NCBI RefSeq assembly: GCF_900129635.1
Contig: NZ_FSRB01000001.1
Coordinates: 2,705,501 to 2,769,500 of the forward strand
Origin: Singulisphaera sp. GP187
GTDB lineage: Bacteria; Planctomycetota; Planctomycetia; Isosphaerales; Isosphaeraceae
Length of the DNA stretch: 64,000 nt
Direction: 5' to 3'
Shown here: positions 54,234 to 63,705 of the stretch, in pieces
Numbering within the stretch: position 1 is the first letter of the stretch
Layout of the letters: each line of letters opens with the position of its first letter
Position numbers and translations under genes: made by a program
The notes under the pieces: generated by a model
The model's database searches: none
The model's input: the letters and a program-made list of their open reading frames with translations, nothing else
What the model was told of the DNA's origin: nothing

Positions 54234-56471
54234 ATGGCGGTGGTTGAACCGTATGCCCCTTGTCCGTGCGGAAGCGGCCAAAAATTCAAGTGGTGCTGCC
54301 ACAAAGTCGAGAACCAGGCCGAGCGGGCCCAGCGTCTCTTCGAAAGTGGCCAGATCGAGGCCGCAGTCCAGGTCCTCGACGAGGGACTTCGGAAGGAAGC
54401 CGACAACGCATGGCTCTTGACCCGTAAAGCCCTCTACCAGATTCGCCTGGGACAGGCCGACTCGGCCAAGGCCTCTCTCCGGCTCGTGCTCGACAAGAAT
54501 CCGAAGCATTTCGGAGCCTTGACCCTGCTCGCCCGTCTGGTGATTGCGACCGAAGGACCCGCCGAGGGCTGCCTCCAGCTCCAGCAGATCCTGTCGTCTT
54601 TCCCGGTCGCCGAGCGCGCATCACTGGCCTCCCTGGTGAGTTTCGTCGCCAGCACCCTGGTCCGGTTCACCCAGTATCCGGCGGCGATCCGGCACTTCGG
54701 CCTGGCGGTCGACCTCAACGGACCGACCGAAGAAATCGTTCAGAGCATCGGGGCGATCCAACGGGACGTCTCGATCTCGCCCTGTCTCAAGTCGTCGTAC
54801 GAGTTGAAGGCCCCGCAAAGTCTACCGGAATCCACCCAGACACGGTTCAACGAGGCGTTGGACTGGGCCGAGGGGGGACTCTGGGCCGCGGCCGCCTCGG
54901 CCTTTGAGATTCTCTCGGAGGAGAAAGGGGCCAGTCTCGAAGCCGACTGGAATGCCGGGTTGTGCCGCCTCTGGATCGCCGACGACGAGGGAGCCGTCGA
55001 CGGCTTGCGCCGCGCGATCGCGCGGATGGGGAACACGGACGAGGCGGTCGATCTCGAAGCCCTTTGCCAGGAGCTCGACTCGCTGACCGCGGACGATCAG
55101 GTGGAGCAAGTCCAATTGATCTGGCCGGTGAGCGATCGCAACCGGTTGCTCAAGGCGCTTCGCGACGATCCGACCGTCGACGAAGGCGACGTGGGGCCGA
55201 TCGATCCCGACGCCCCGGATTCGCCTGAAGTCGCGAATTTCGGCTTCCTCGACCGTCCCAAGCTGCAGACCAAGAGCGGCCTCAAGATCGAGGAGATCCC
55301 CCGGTTCGTCGGCCGCGTGTTCGTGGGCCAGGAAATCGCCGGGATCGAAACTTACGACGATGGCCGGCTCGACGGCCAGATCGAACGATTCACCACGCTC
55401 GCGGAAGGGGGCATTCGCCCCGCGCATCCCAAAACAAACGTGCTCGACAAGGTGGGGAAAACCGGTCTGGCACTGTCGTGGGAGTGGCGACTCCCCGACG
55501 ATATCGATCGGGATGAACGGGTCCGGCTCGAGCGTGAGCAGGGTGCGGCCTTGATCCGCGACGTCTGGCCCAAAACTCCGATGGCCTACCTGAAAGGCCG
55601 CACTCCCCTGGAGGCCGCCAAGGCCGGTAACGCGGTCGTGCCCCTTCGCGCCGCGCTCTGCCAACTGGAGTTCACCCGCACCCTCTGGCGCGATTCGGTT
55701 GACTTCACCGCCCTCCGCGCCACTCTCGGCCTCGCGCCTGAGCCGGAGCTCGATCCGGAGACGGTCACGATCGAGACCGTCCACCTGGCCCGGCTCGGCC
55801 TGATCCCCGCGGAACGCCTCGACGACGACCGATTGACGAAGCTCTACTGGCGTGCCCGACAGTTCGCGCTCGACGCGGTCGTCGAAAAGGCCGCTCGCGT
55901 CCTCATCGAGCGTCCCCATCTCTGGGAGCAGGCCAACGTCGAGCCGTTCGCCCTCTTCTCCGACCTTGCCTTGCTCGTCGCCGGCAACGACCGGCCGGAC
56001 GAGGCGTTCGAGTGGGTCCGCAAGGGGCGCCAGGCCGACCCGGTTTCGAAGCGGGCCGCCTACGCACCGATGTGGGACATGGTCGAGGTCCGGATCAAGG
56101 CCAGGGAGAAGTCTCCCGAAGCCTGGGTGCCCGACCTGGCCGTGGTCCTGGAGCGGTACGCCGGCAATCCCGAAGCGACCCAAGCGGTCATGCTCAACTT
56201 GCTCGAGATGGGGCTGGTTCGGCTCACGCCCAACCCCGACAAACCGGGCGACTTCATTCTCGACTCGCGTCCGCTCCAGATGATCATGGCGGAATACGGG
56301 CCGCGGGTGACCACTGCATCGGGCCGACTGGGAGTCTCGGCGACCAAGGGTGAGATCTGGACCCCCGACCAGTCCACGGGCGGCGGAGGGGGACTCTGGA
56401 CGCCCGGATCGGGATCGGGGGGCGCTCCCGAGGGGGGAGACAGGCCCAAGTTGATCATCCCCGGTCGCTAA
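54234..56471 (+). CDS. SEC-C zinc-motif TPR protein (first of two paralogues)
   Basis: The 745-residue protein starts with a SEC-C motif, APCPCGSGQKFKWCC (Cys10, Cys12, Cys21, Cys22), which binds zinc. TPR-like helices follow (AQRLFESGQIEAAVQVLDEG and on, about 28-200). The middle contains WPKTPMAYLKGRTPLEAAKA (about 440-460), a motif seen in SEC-C proteins, and the C-terminal half is helical again. The final 40 residues are Gly-rich (GGGGGLWTPGSGSGG). The next gene is a diverged paralogue of its C-terminal half without SEC-C, so a tandem duplication is likely. SecA or ribosome-associated roles are possible for SEC-C proteins but not established here. Confidence 0.8.
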   Translation: MAVVEPYAPCPCGSGQKFKWCCHKVENQAERAQRLFESGQIEAAVQVLDEGLRKEADNAWLLTRKALYQIRLGQADSAKASLRLVLDKNPKHFGALTLLARLVIATEGPAEGCLQLQQILSSFPVAERASLASLVSFVASTLVRFTQYPAAIRHFGLAVDLNGPTEEIVQSIGAIQRDVSISPCLKSSYELKAPQSLPESTQTRFNEALDWAEGGLWAAAASAFEILSEEKGASLEADWNAGLCRLWIADDEGAVDGLRRAIARMGNTDEAVDLEALCQELDSLTADDQVEQVQLIWPVSDRNRLLKALRDDPTVDEGDVGPIDPDAPDSPEVANFGFLDRPKLQTKSGLKIEEIPRFVGRVFVGQEIAGIETYDDGRLDGQIERFTTLAEGGIRPAHPKTNVLDKVGKTGLALSWEWRLPDDIDRDERVRLEREQGAALIRDVWPKTPMAYLKGRTPLEAAKAGNAVVPLRAALCQLEFTRTLWRDSVDFTALRATLGLAPEPELDPETVTIETVHLARLGLIPAERLDDDRLTKLYWRARQFALDAVVEKAARVLIERPHLWEQANVEPFALFSDLALLVAGNDRPDEAFEWVRKGRQADPVSKRAAYAPMWDMVEVRIKAREKSPEAWVPDLAVVLERYAGNPEATQAVMLNLLEMGLVRLTPNPDKPGDFILDSRPLQMIMAEYGPRVTTASGRLGVSATKGEIWTPDQSTGGGGGLWTPGSGSGGAPEGGDRPKLIIPGR

Positions 56472-56650
56472 GGCTGTCCGGCCCTACGCCTCATCCTAAC
56501 GACGCCGCCGTTCGTCGCAACACGTCCCCGTCCTCGGCCCAATCGGGCCGGGGCGGGGCGACTGTCATAGGGCGGGCGAACTTGGTCCGAGGATCCGCCT
56601 CCCTTCTGCGGAAGGGAGAAGCTTCCATCGTTTTCAGGGAACCGACTGAA

Positions 56651-58438
56651 GTGTCTGAAACGTCTGGCCAGGATCGGCCCCCGTCCTCGATTGAGACGGA
56701 CCGGGCGCTCACCTTGGTTCACGAAGGCTGGAACCATCTGCAACTCCAGCGGCCTCTGGCGGCCTGGGCGGCTTGGCAACGCGCGCTCCGGATCGTCCCC
56801 GAGTTACCCCAAGCCCGCGAAGCCCTGGCCTGTCTCGAGTCGGCATCCGACCTGCCGGTGGCCGCACGCGTCGAGCATCGGTTCCAGGCCCCTGACGATC
56901 CCGAGAAACGGTCGCGGTGGGACTCCCTGATCCGGGGCGGCGACCTGGAGGATCTGGCCAAGGCGGCCGACCTCTTCGCCTCGCTCTCGATCGATGACCC
57001 GGCCGACGCGGCCGCCTGGTTCAACCGCGCGCTCTGCCTCGCCTGGATCGGCCGGAACGGGGAGGCGATCTCTTGCCTCGATCGCGTGGTGCAGCTCCGG
57101 ACCGCCGACGACCCCGAAAAAGCGGTCGCCGCCTGGACGCTCGCGGAGGTCCTCCGTCAGGGCGCAGGCGCGGAGACCTTGGCCGACGACCTTCGGTTCG
57201 CCTGGGTCGTCCCCTGGTCGGACCAGGACACGCCCCGGCTCATCCACGGCTGTCCGACGCTTCAGAAAAAGCCGGGGCCGCGCGACCCGATCACGGGCGT
57301 CTCTCAATTCCCCAGCGCCCAGGTTTTCGAGTGGCTCGATCGGCCGATGCCCGAGCCCGTGTCGTGGCTCACGCTCTCCGACGTTCCACGCGTCCTGGCC
57401 ACGGTCATCATCACACCGCAATCGCTCAGGCTCTCGAGTCCCGATCCCCTGGCCCTCGAACGGGTCCGCGCCCCCTTGCTTCAGGCGATTGGCGACTTGC
57501 AGCGTGAAATCGTCCGCGAGGCCGCCCCCCTGCCCCTCACGCTGGCCGACGCGGCGGTCTGGACCTTTCGCCGCCCCGAGGCGCTCGATGACGAGACCGA
57601 GGGTCGGCTCGCTCGCGAAGCGGTGGAACGGTTTTATGAGGATTTCTGGATTCATCTGCCTCGTCATGGGCTCGGCGACCTCAGCCCGCTCCAGGCGAGT
57701 CGCGCCGCCAAGGCCGGTGACCCGGTCGCGCGGGTCCGGCTCACCGCGGTGGTCCGGATGCGCGAGCAGCTCGGCGCCAGGCCGCGGACCGCGATCCTCT
57801 ACCAGGGCTATCCCTTCGATCGGCTTCGTCGCCGGCTCGGACTCGAACTCGACAATCCCGCCTCGGTCGACCTGGACGACCCGTCCTGCATGAGCGAGGA
57901 CGACCTCGATCGCCTCGTTCTCGAGCCGTTGACAGGGCCGAGCCTGGCCGAAGCCTATCTCTCGGCCACCGCGTTCGGCGACGATCGACGGACGGCGCGG
58001 ATCGCGGCCCAACTCCTCAAGGCACCCGGCATGGATTCCTCGCGCGTGGTGAATCCGGACCTGTTTGCCGTCCTGGTCCGGGAGGCGATCCGCGTCGACA
58101 ACCCGAGGGAGGCCCAGCGATGGCTCGAGCGTGGTCGAGCGACCCACGGCGGCCGCGATCGCCGGACCTACGACATCTGGGATGCGGAGATCCATGCGCG
58201 AACCGGCGACCCCGACGCCGCGTCCGCTCAGTATCGGACTCTGCTCAGTGAGGGGGGCCTCGAAACGTCGCAACTGCTCGACGCCGTGGAAGACCTCCTG
58301 CTGAACGGCCATGCCGAGCATGCCGGGCCGCTCCTCGAGCTCGCGAAGGAGCGGGCGGACCGCGAAGGTGACCCCCTCAACATCGCACGAGCCCGGAGCC
58401 TCTCCCGGGAAGAAACGACGGACACCTCGGCTCCCTGA
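56651..58438 (+). CDS. TPR protein, paralogue of the upstream SEC-C protein lacking SEC-C
   Basis: I take GTG 56651 as the start (595 residues); an upstream TTG at 56582 is weaker. The N-terminal part has TPR-like pairs (ALTLVHEGWNHLQLQRPLAA, WFNRALCLAWIGRNGEAISC). The C-terminal 300 residues align with the upstream protein: LSPLQASRAAKAGDPVARVR corresponds to RTPLEAAKAGNAVVPLRAAL, and later LRRRLGLEL to LRATLGLAP with the same helical order. It has no Cys cluster. It lies 179 bp after its paralogue and 81 bp before hisI. Function unknown. Confidence 0.72.
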   Translation: MSETSGQDRPPSSIETDRALTLVHEGWNHLQLQRPLAAWAAWQRALRIVPELPQAREALACLESASDLPVAARVEHRFQAPDDPEKRSRWDSLIRGGDLEDLAKAADLFASLSIDDPADAAAWFNRALCLAWIGRNGEAISCLDRVVQLRTADDPEKAVAAWTLAEVLRQGAGAETLADDLRFAWVVPWSDQDTPRLIHGCPTLQKKPGPRDPITGVSQFPSAQVFEWLDRPMPEPVSWLTLSDVPRVLATVIITPQSLRLSSPDPLALERVRAPLLQAIGDLQREIVREAAPLPLTLADAAVWTFRRPEALDDETEGRLAREAVERFYEDFWIHLPRHGLGDLSPLQASRAAKAGDPVARVRLTAVVRMREQLGARPRTAILYQGYPFDRLRRRLGLELDNPASVDLDDPSCMSEDDLDRLVLEPLTGPSLAEAYLSATAFGDDRRTARIAAQLLKAPGMDSSRVVNPDLFAVLVREAIRVDNPREAQRWLERGRATHGGRDRRTYDIWDAEIHARTGDPDAASAQYRTLLSEGGLETSQLLDAVEDLLLNGHAEHAGPLLELAKERADREGDPLNIARARSLSREETTDTSAP

Positions 58439-58519
58439 TGACGGACCCCGAATGTTGGGATTTCGGATTGGTCTCTCACCTGCCCCATTGGACCCGACCG
58501 AATTGCGCGAGCGCTTGTC

Positions 58520-58960
58520 ATGAGTTCTCAGTCCCCCGAAACCGACCTGCTCTCGACTCTCAAATGGACGGCCGACGGCCTGATTCCGGCGATCGTCCAG
58601 GATGCCGAGAACCACGAAGTCCTCATGATGGCCTGGATGGACCTCGAGGCGCTCCGGCAAACCCTCGCGACCGGCCAGACCCATTTCTATTCGCGATCGC
58701 GACGCGCCTCGTGGCACAAGGGAGGCACCTCGGGGCACGTGCAGTACGTCGAGTCGGTTCAGATCGATTGCGACGCCGACGTGGTCCTCGTCAAGGCCCG
58801 GCAAGTCGGGGGCGCCTGCCACGAAGGCTATCGCTCCTGCTTCTTCCGCCGCCTCAATCCGGACGGCAGCCTCGAAATTATCGATTCCACGGTGTTTGAG
58901 AAAACGGCGGTTTACGGAAACAGGGCCGATGCCCACGGGCCGCCTCATCCCGTTGAGTGA
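58520..58960 (+). CDS. hisI: phosphoribosyl-AMP cyclohydrolase
   Basis: The 146-residue protein is a stand-alone HisI. Visible signatures are [38 protein letters not shown], and the metal-binding set D83-C84-D85-A86-D87 with C100 ([12 protein letters not shown]) and C107. It opens the purine-derived ring of PR-AMP in the third step of histidine synthesis. No hisE domain is fused and no other his gene lies in the window. It is 108 bp before the aminotransferase gene on the same strand. Confidence 0.94.
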   Translation: MSSQSPETDLLSTLKWTADGLIPAIVQDAENHEVLMMAWMDLEALRQTLATGQTHFYSRSRRASWHKGGTSGHVQYVESVQIDCDADVVLVKARQVGGACHEGYRSCFFRRLNPDGSLEIIDSTVFEKTAVYGNRADAHGPPHPVE

Positions 58961-59068
58961 GCGACCGGGTCGGTCTCACGCGCGAAGCGTCTTCCCCGGA
59001 ATGGGTTTCGGACAGTAGACTATGTTCTCTTTGGTTCCCGTCTGGCTTGAAGCGAAGGACCAGGTGCG

Positions 59069-60226
59069 ATGCAGAAGCCGCGTTTGATGACTCCGGGACC
59101 GTCCTCGGTGCCCGAAGATGTGCTGCTCGAGTTGGCCCGTCCCGTGATCCATCACCGCTCGGCCGAGGCCAAGCAGGTGATCGTGGAAGTGGCCGCCGGC
59201 TTGAAGGAGGTCTTTCAAACTCAGAACGATGTTCTGATCCTGACCGCCTCCGGGACGGGAGCCATGGAGGCGGTCACGGTCAACTCGGTCCCCCCTGGCG
59301 GCAAAGCCTTGGTGCTCAACGCCGGCCACTTCGCCGCGCGTTGGGGCGACATCTGCAAGGCGTTCGGGATCAACGCGGTGATGCTCGATACCGAGTGGGG
59401 CCAGCCGGTCGACCCGGCGCAGGTCGCCGAGGCGCTCAAGCAGCACCCGGACACCGCCTGCGTGATGGGCACGCTCAGTGAGACGTCGACCGGCACCGGC
59501 CACCCGATCGAGGCGATCGGCAAGATCGTCGCCCAGACGCCCGCCTTGTTCGCCGTGGACGGGATCTCCGGGGTCGGAGCGATGGAGTGCCGCGCCGACG
59601 CCTGGGGCATCGACCTGCTCTGCGCTGGGTCGCAGAAGGCGTTCATGCTTCCGCCCGGTCTCGCCTTCGTCTCGGTCAGCCCCAAGGCCTGGGCCAAGAT
59701 CGACGCGTTCGACTCGAAGAGCTTCTACTTCAACCTGAAGTCGGCTCGCAAGAAGATGAAGGAGTTCGACACGCCGTTCACCCCGGCCCACACCCTGATT
59801 CTCGCGCTTCGCACCGCATTGCGGCGGATCAAGGAAGAGGGCCTGGAGAACGTCTGGACCCGCCATCGGCTCATGAGCGCGGCTTGCCAGGCCGGAGTTC
59901 AGGCGCTCGGTCTCGAGTTGTACAGCTCCTCCCCGGCCGAAGGGCTCACCGCCTTCCGCGTTCCGGACGGGCTCAAGGATGGCGACATCCGCAAGGGGCT
60001 CGTGGACCACTTCGGCCTGACGACCGTCGGCGGCCAGGGCAAGATCAAGGGCCAGATCATCCGGATCGGGCACATGGGCTACACCGACGAAATCGACGTC
60101 GTCGCCGGGCTCGCGGCCCTCGAGTTGGTCCTTCACAACCTCGGCTACAAGCTCACGCCGGGCGCCGCGGTGACGGCCGCGCAGCAGGTGATTCTCGGGC
60201 ACAAACCCGCCGCTGTCAGCAAATAA
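59069..60226 (+). CDS. class V PLP aminotransferase (serine/alanine-glyoxylate or phosphoserine type)
   Basis: A 385-residue fold-type I aminotransferase. It begins RLMTPGPSSVPEDVLLELAR, the usual start of serine-pyruvate/alanine-glyoxylate aminotransferases, has TASGTGAMEAVTVN for phosphate binding, AVDGISGVGAMECRADAWGI with the PLP-pyridine Asp, and the Schiff-base lysine K190 in AGSQKAFMLPPG. The gene is 75 bp upstream of serA. In many bacteria a class V enzyme in this position acts as the phosphoserine aminotransferase step, converting phosphohydroxypyruvate made by SerA. By sequence alone a glyoxylate aminotransferase role is equally possible. Confidence 0.88.
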   Translation: MQKPRLMTPGPSSVPEDVLLELARPVIHHRSAEAKQVIVEVAAGLKEVFQTQNDVLILTASGTGAMEAVTVNSVPPGGKALVLNAGHFAARWGDICKAFGINAVMLDTEWGQPVDPAQVAEALKQHPDTACVMGTLSETSTGTGHPIEAIGKIVAQTPALFAVDGISGVGAMECRADAWGIDLLCAGSQKAFMLPPGLAFVSVSPKAWAKIDAFDSKSFYFNLKSARKKMKEFDTPFTPAHTLILALRTALRRIKEEGLENVWTRHRLMSAACQAGVQALGLELYSSSPAEGLTAFRVPDGLKDGDIRKGLVDHFGLTTVGGQGKIKGQIIRIGHMGYTDEIDVVAGLAALELVLHNLGYKLTPGAAVTAAQQVILGHKPAAVSK

Positions 60227-60235
60227 TTTTCCAAG

Positions 60236-60281
60236 GGGCGTGGGTGACACGCCAACCTTTGTTTGCGTGTCTCACACGCCC
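60236..60281 (+). promoter_or_regulatory. hairpin in the leader between the aminotransferase gene and serA
   Basis: GGGCGTGGGTGACACGC (60236-60252) pairs with GCGTGTCTCACACGCCC (60265-60281) with two mismatches around a 12-base loop. It ends 8 bases before the GGAG site of serA, so it could attenuate, insulate or stabilise the transcript between the two genes. No T-run follows. Confidence 0.55.
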
Positions 60282-60301
60282 GACCATCGGAGTGTTTGAA
60301 G

Positions 60302-61930
60302 GTGTCTTATCGCGTTCTGGTGACTGATAAGCTGGCGGAAGAGGGTCTGGAGCTGCTCCGAGCCGAGCCCGGGCTCGAGGTGGTCGTCAACACGAAGCTC
60401 GACCCCAAGGGCCTTCGCGAAGCGTTGAAGGAAGCCGACGGAATCGTGATCCGGTCGGGCACCCAACTGACGGCCGAAGTCTTGCAGGATCAGACCCGGC
60501 TCAAGGTGATCGTCCGCGCGGGGGTCGGTGTTGACAACATCGACGTTCCGGCCGCGACCCGCCAAGGGATCGTGGTCATGAACACCCCGGGCGGCAACAC
60601 GGTCTCGACGGCCGAGCACACGATGGCGTTGATGCTCGCCCTGTCGCGCAACGTGGCCAAGGCGAACGATAGCCTCAAGGCCGGCCGCTGGGATCGGAAC
60701 AAGTTCACCGGCACGCAGCTCGGCGGCAAGACGCTCGGCATCGTCGGCCTGGGCAGGGTCGGCCTGGCCGTCGCCAAGCGAGCGCAAGGGTTCGACATGA
60801 AGGTGGTCGGTTTCGACCCCTTCCTCTCCGCCGAGCGGGCCGCCGAGCTCGGGATCGAAAGCATCTCCCCGCTCGACGAACTGTGGGGCCGTTGCGACTA
60901 CATCACGATCCACACCCCCCTCTCGGCCGAGACCCGCAACCTGATCGGGCCGAACGAGCTGGCCAAGATGAAGCCGAATGTTCGGATCATCAACTGTGCC
61001 CGTGGTGGATTGATCGACGAGGCCGCTCTGGCCGAGGCGCTGACCGCCGGTAAGATCGCCGGGGCCGCCATCGACGCGTTTGACCCCGAGCCCCCGCCGG
61101 CCGACAATCCGCTCGTCACCCACCCCCAGGTCCTCGTGACCCCGCACCTCGGTGCCTCGACCGAAGAAGCGCAAGTTTCGGTTGCCGTTGAGGCCGCCCG
61201 CCTCTTGTCCGACTACTTCCAGAGCGGCCAGATCCGGTTCGCGGTCAACATGCCGACCCTCGACCGGGCCGAACTCGACGAGATGCGGCTCTATCTCGAC
61301 CTCGGCCGCCGCCTGGGCATGCTCCACTCGCAGATGGACCGGGGGACCGTCAAGAGCGCGACCGTCCGCTACCGCGGCGAGGTCGCGAGCAAGAACACCC
61401 GGCTGATCACCGCGAGCTTCGCGGCCGGCTGGATGGAGTCAGCGCTCGAAGACCAGGTCAACCTCGTCAACGCCGAGATCCTGGCCAAAGAGCGCGGGAT
61501 TACGATCGTCGAAGAGAAGACGACCGACCCCGGCGATTTCGGCACCTTGATCCAGACCGAAGTGGTCACCGAGAAGAAGCAGTACATCGCGGCCGGAACC
61601 TTGTTCGGCAAGGAATTCGTCCGCTTGATCCGCCTCGGCCCGTACCGGCTCGATGCCCACCTCGACGGCAACCTGCTCGTCTTTACCCATAAAGACGTGC
61701 CAGGCTTGATCGGCTTCATCGGCACCACGTTCGGCCGCCACAACGTGAACATCGCCCAGATGAACGTGGGTCGCGAACAGCCGGGCGGAGAAGCCATCGG
61801 TGTCGTCAACCTCGATAGCGTTCCCCCCGCCGAGGCGCTCGAAGAACTCAAGAAGAACCCGGCGATCCTCAGCGTCAGCCTGATCAAGCTACCCGAGGCC
61901 GGTGCCATCGCTCCTTGGCTCGCCCAATAA
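60302..61930 (+). CDS. serA: D-3-phosphoglycerate dehydrogenase
   Basis: The GTG at 60302 has GGAG 9 bases upstream and starts exactly at the first beta-strand (SYRVLVTDKLAEEGLELL), giving 542 residues. The NAD-binding motif is GLGRVG (about 156-161). Catalytic residues R234 (CARGG), E263 (DPEPP) and H282 (PHLGAS) are present. A 140-residue intervening domain and a C-terminal ACT domain (about 465-535, LLVFTHKDVPGLIGFIGTTF) follow, as in the long type I enzymes regulated by serine. It catalyses the first step of serine synthesis and follows a probable transaminase partner. A strong terminator lies 29 bp after the stop. Confidence 0.95.
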   Translation: MSYRVLVTDKLAEEGLELLRAEPGLEVVVNTKLDPKGLREALKEADGIVIRSGTQLTAEVLQDQTRLKVIVRAGVGVDNIDVPAATRQGIVVMNTPGGNTVSTAEHTMALMLALSRNVAKANDSLKAGRWDRNKFTGTQLGGKTLGIVGLGRVGLAVAKRAQGFDMKVVGFDPFLSAERAAELGIESISPLDELWGRCDYITIHTPLSAETRNLIGPNELAKMKPNVRIINCARGGLIDEAALAEALTAGKIAGAAIDAFDPEPPPADNPLVTHPQVLVTPHLGASTEEAQVSVAVEAARLLSDYFQSGQIRFAVNMPTLDRAELDEMRLYLDLGRRLGMLHSQMDRGTVKSATVRYRGEVASKNTRLITASFAAGWMESALEDQVNLVNAEILAKERGITIVEEKTTDPGDFGTLIQTEVVTEKKQYIAAGTLFGKEFVRLIRLGPYRLDAHLDGNLLVFTHKDVPGLIGFIGTTFGRHNVNIAQMNVGREQPGGEAIGVVNLDSVPPAEALEELKKNPAILSVSLIKLPEAGAIAPWLAQ

Positions 61931-61958
61931 TCGTCCAAGGCGAGCCCATATCCCAAGC

Positions 61959-61990
61959 GGCGAGCGGGGAGCGAAAGCTCCCCGCTCGCC
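61959..61990 (+). terminator. intrinsic terminator after serA
   Basis: A perfect 14-bp stem (GGCGAGCGGGGAGC / GCTCCCCGCTCGCC) with a GAAA tetraloop, followed by TTTG, begins 29 bases after the serA stop. It also lies between converging genes (serA and the aldehyde dehydrogenase) and can act in both directions. Confidence 0.8.
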
Positions 61991-62039
61991 TTTGCAAGGC
62001 GAGCGGAAGAAGCGTATTCACCCGTTTTGATTGGTTCTT

Positions 62040-63515
62040 TCAATCAAGCGCGACGGTCACCGTCTTGACCTCGGTGTAGTTATCGAGCGCCTTCTCGCCG
62101 AGCTCGCGGCCGATCCCGCTTCGCTTGAACCCGCCGAACGGGGCGGCGGCATCGAACACGTCGTAGCAGTTCACCCAGACGGTGCCGGCACGAACCCGGT
62201 CGGCGATGGCGTGCGCCTTGCCGATATCGCGGGTCCAGACGGCGGCGGCCAGGCCGAAGTCGGTCGTGTTGGCGCGCTCGATCACCTCGTCGACTTCCTT
62301 GAATTTGATCACGGACAAGACCGGCCCGAAGATCTCGTCGCAGGCGATCGCCATGTCGTCCTTTACGTCGGCGAAGATCGTCGGCTTGATGAAGAAGCCC
62401 TTGTCGCCGTGCCGCTCGCCCCCGGTGACGCAACGCGCTCCTTGTTCGCGCCCTTTGGCGATGTACGACAGGATCTTGTCGAACTGGGCCTTGTCCACTT
62501 GCGGCCCCTGCTGGGTCGCGGGATCGAACGGATCACCGAGCTTGCGGTCGTTGACCTTCGCCGCCAGCCGATCGACGAATTGGTCGTAGACCGACTCCTG
62601 GACGAACAGCCGGCTCCCCGCGCAGCAGCACTGGCCCTGGTTGAGGTAGAGCCCGAGCACGGCTCCCTCGATGGCGGCGTCGAGATCCGCGTCGGCAAAC
62701 ACGATGTTGGGGCTCTTTCCGCCGAGCTCGAACGTGATCCGCTTGAGCGTCTCGGCCGCCGAGCGCATGATGAGCTGGGCCGTGCGTCCCTCACCGGTGA
62801 AGGCGATCTTGTCCACCCCCGGGTGCGCGACCAGGGCCGCGCCCGCGGTCTCGCCGAACCCGGGGACGATGTTAACGACCCCCGCGGGGAAGCCGGCCTC
62901 GAGTGCCAGTTCACCCAGCCGAAGCGCGCTCAATGGGGTCTGCTCGGCGGGCTTGAGCACCACCGTACAGCCCGCGGCCAAGGCGGGGCCCCACTTCCAG
63001 GCGACCATCAGCATCGGGAAGTTCCAAGGGATGATCTGCCCCGCGACCCCGATCGGCTCGCGCTTGGTATAGCAGAAGAAATTCCCTCGGATCGGCACGG
63101 TCTGGCCGCCGATCTTATCCGCCCAACCGGCGTAGTAACGGAAGCAGTCGATCACCAAGGGAAGGTCGGCATGGCGGCTCTCGCCGATCGGCTTGCCGTT
63201 GTCCAGGGTCTCGAGCTCAGCCAGCTCGTCGATATTCTCTTCGATCAGGTCGGCGAACCGGTTCATGATTCGGCCGCGGTCGCGAGCGTCCATCTTCCGC
63301 CAGGGGCCGGAATCAAACGCCTTGCGAGCCGCCTTGACCGCCAGATCAATGTCGGCGGCATCGCCCTCGGCGACCTGGGCGATGACCTCCTCCGTCGCCG
63401 GATTGACCGTGTCGAACGTCTTGCCGCTCAGACTGTCGCGCCACTTGCCGTCGATCAAAAGCTTCGTCTGAAGCGCCCGTCGCGTGGTGCGTCGCGTTTC
63501 CGTGGCAGTCGCCAT
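62040..63515 (-). CDS. aldehyde dehydrogenase (NAD(P)+-dependent)
   Basis: The ATG 63515 has AGGGAG 8 bases upstream (a GTG 9 bases earlier is less likely); product 491 residues. It is a typical [24 protein letters not shown] and [20 protein letters not shown] for cofactor binding, general base E263 (FELGGKSPN), and catalytic Cys297 in [21 protein letters not shown] and [20 protein letters not shown] close the domain. It resembles class 1/2 and betaine/retinal-type ALDHs, oxidising an aldehyde to an acid. It converges with serA and stands alone. Confidence 0.95.
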   Translation of the reverse strand: MATATETRRTTRRALQTKLLIDGKWRDSLSGKTFDTVNPATEEVIAQVAEGDAADIDLAVKAARKAFDSGPWRKMDARDRGRIMNRFADLIEENIDELAELETLDNGKPIGESRHADLPLVIDCFRYYAGWADKIGGQTVPIRGNFFCYTKREPIGVAGQIIPWNFPMLMVAWKWGPALAAGCTVVLKPAEQTPLSALRLGELALEAGFPAGVVNIVPGFGETAGAALVAHPGVDKIAFTGEGRTAQLIMRSAAETLKRITFELGGKSPNIVFADADLDAAIEGAVLGLYLNQGQCCCAGSRLFVQESVYDQFVDRLAAKVNDRKLGDPFDPATQQGPQVDKAQFDKILSYIAKGREQGARCVTGGERHGDKGFFIKPTIFADVKDDMAIACDEIFGPVLSVIKFKEVDEVIERANTTDFGLAAAVWTRDIGKAHAIADRVRAGTVWVNCYDVFDAAAPFGGFKRSGIGRELGEKALDNYTEVKTVTVALD

Positions 63516-63705
63516 TGGTCGCACTCCCTGTTCTCGCGGAGATTGGGAACACCCACGCGTCGTGAGCGCGCGGGCGCGTCGTCTCCCGTCATTTTAAGGG
63601 CCGGGTCCATGGGCATACAAGCGACCGCCACCCGTGGACCTCTTTGGAGAGACCAAGGCTCGGCGGATCGATCGCGCCTTCAACGCGGGGCTCGAAACCA
63701 CGGGT

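Noticed and set aside
56804..58948. 714-codon minus-strand frame
   Set aside because: Shadow of the TPR paralogue and hisI; composition rich in Arg, Gly, Asp without any motif.
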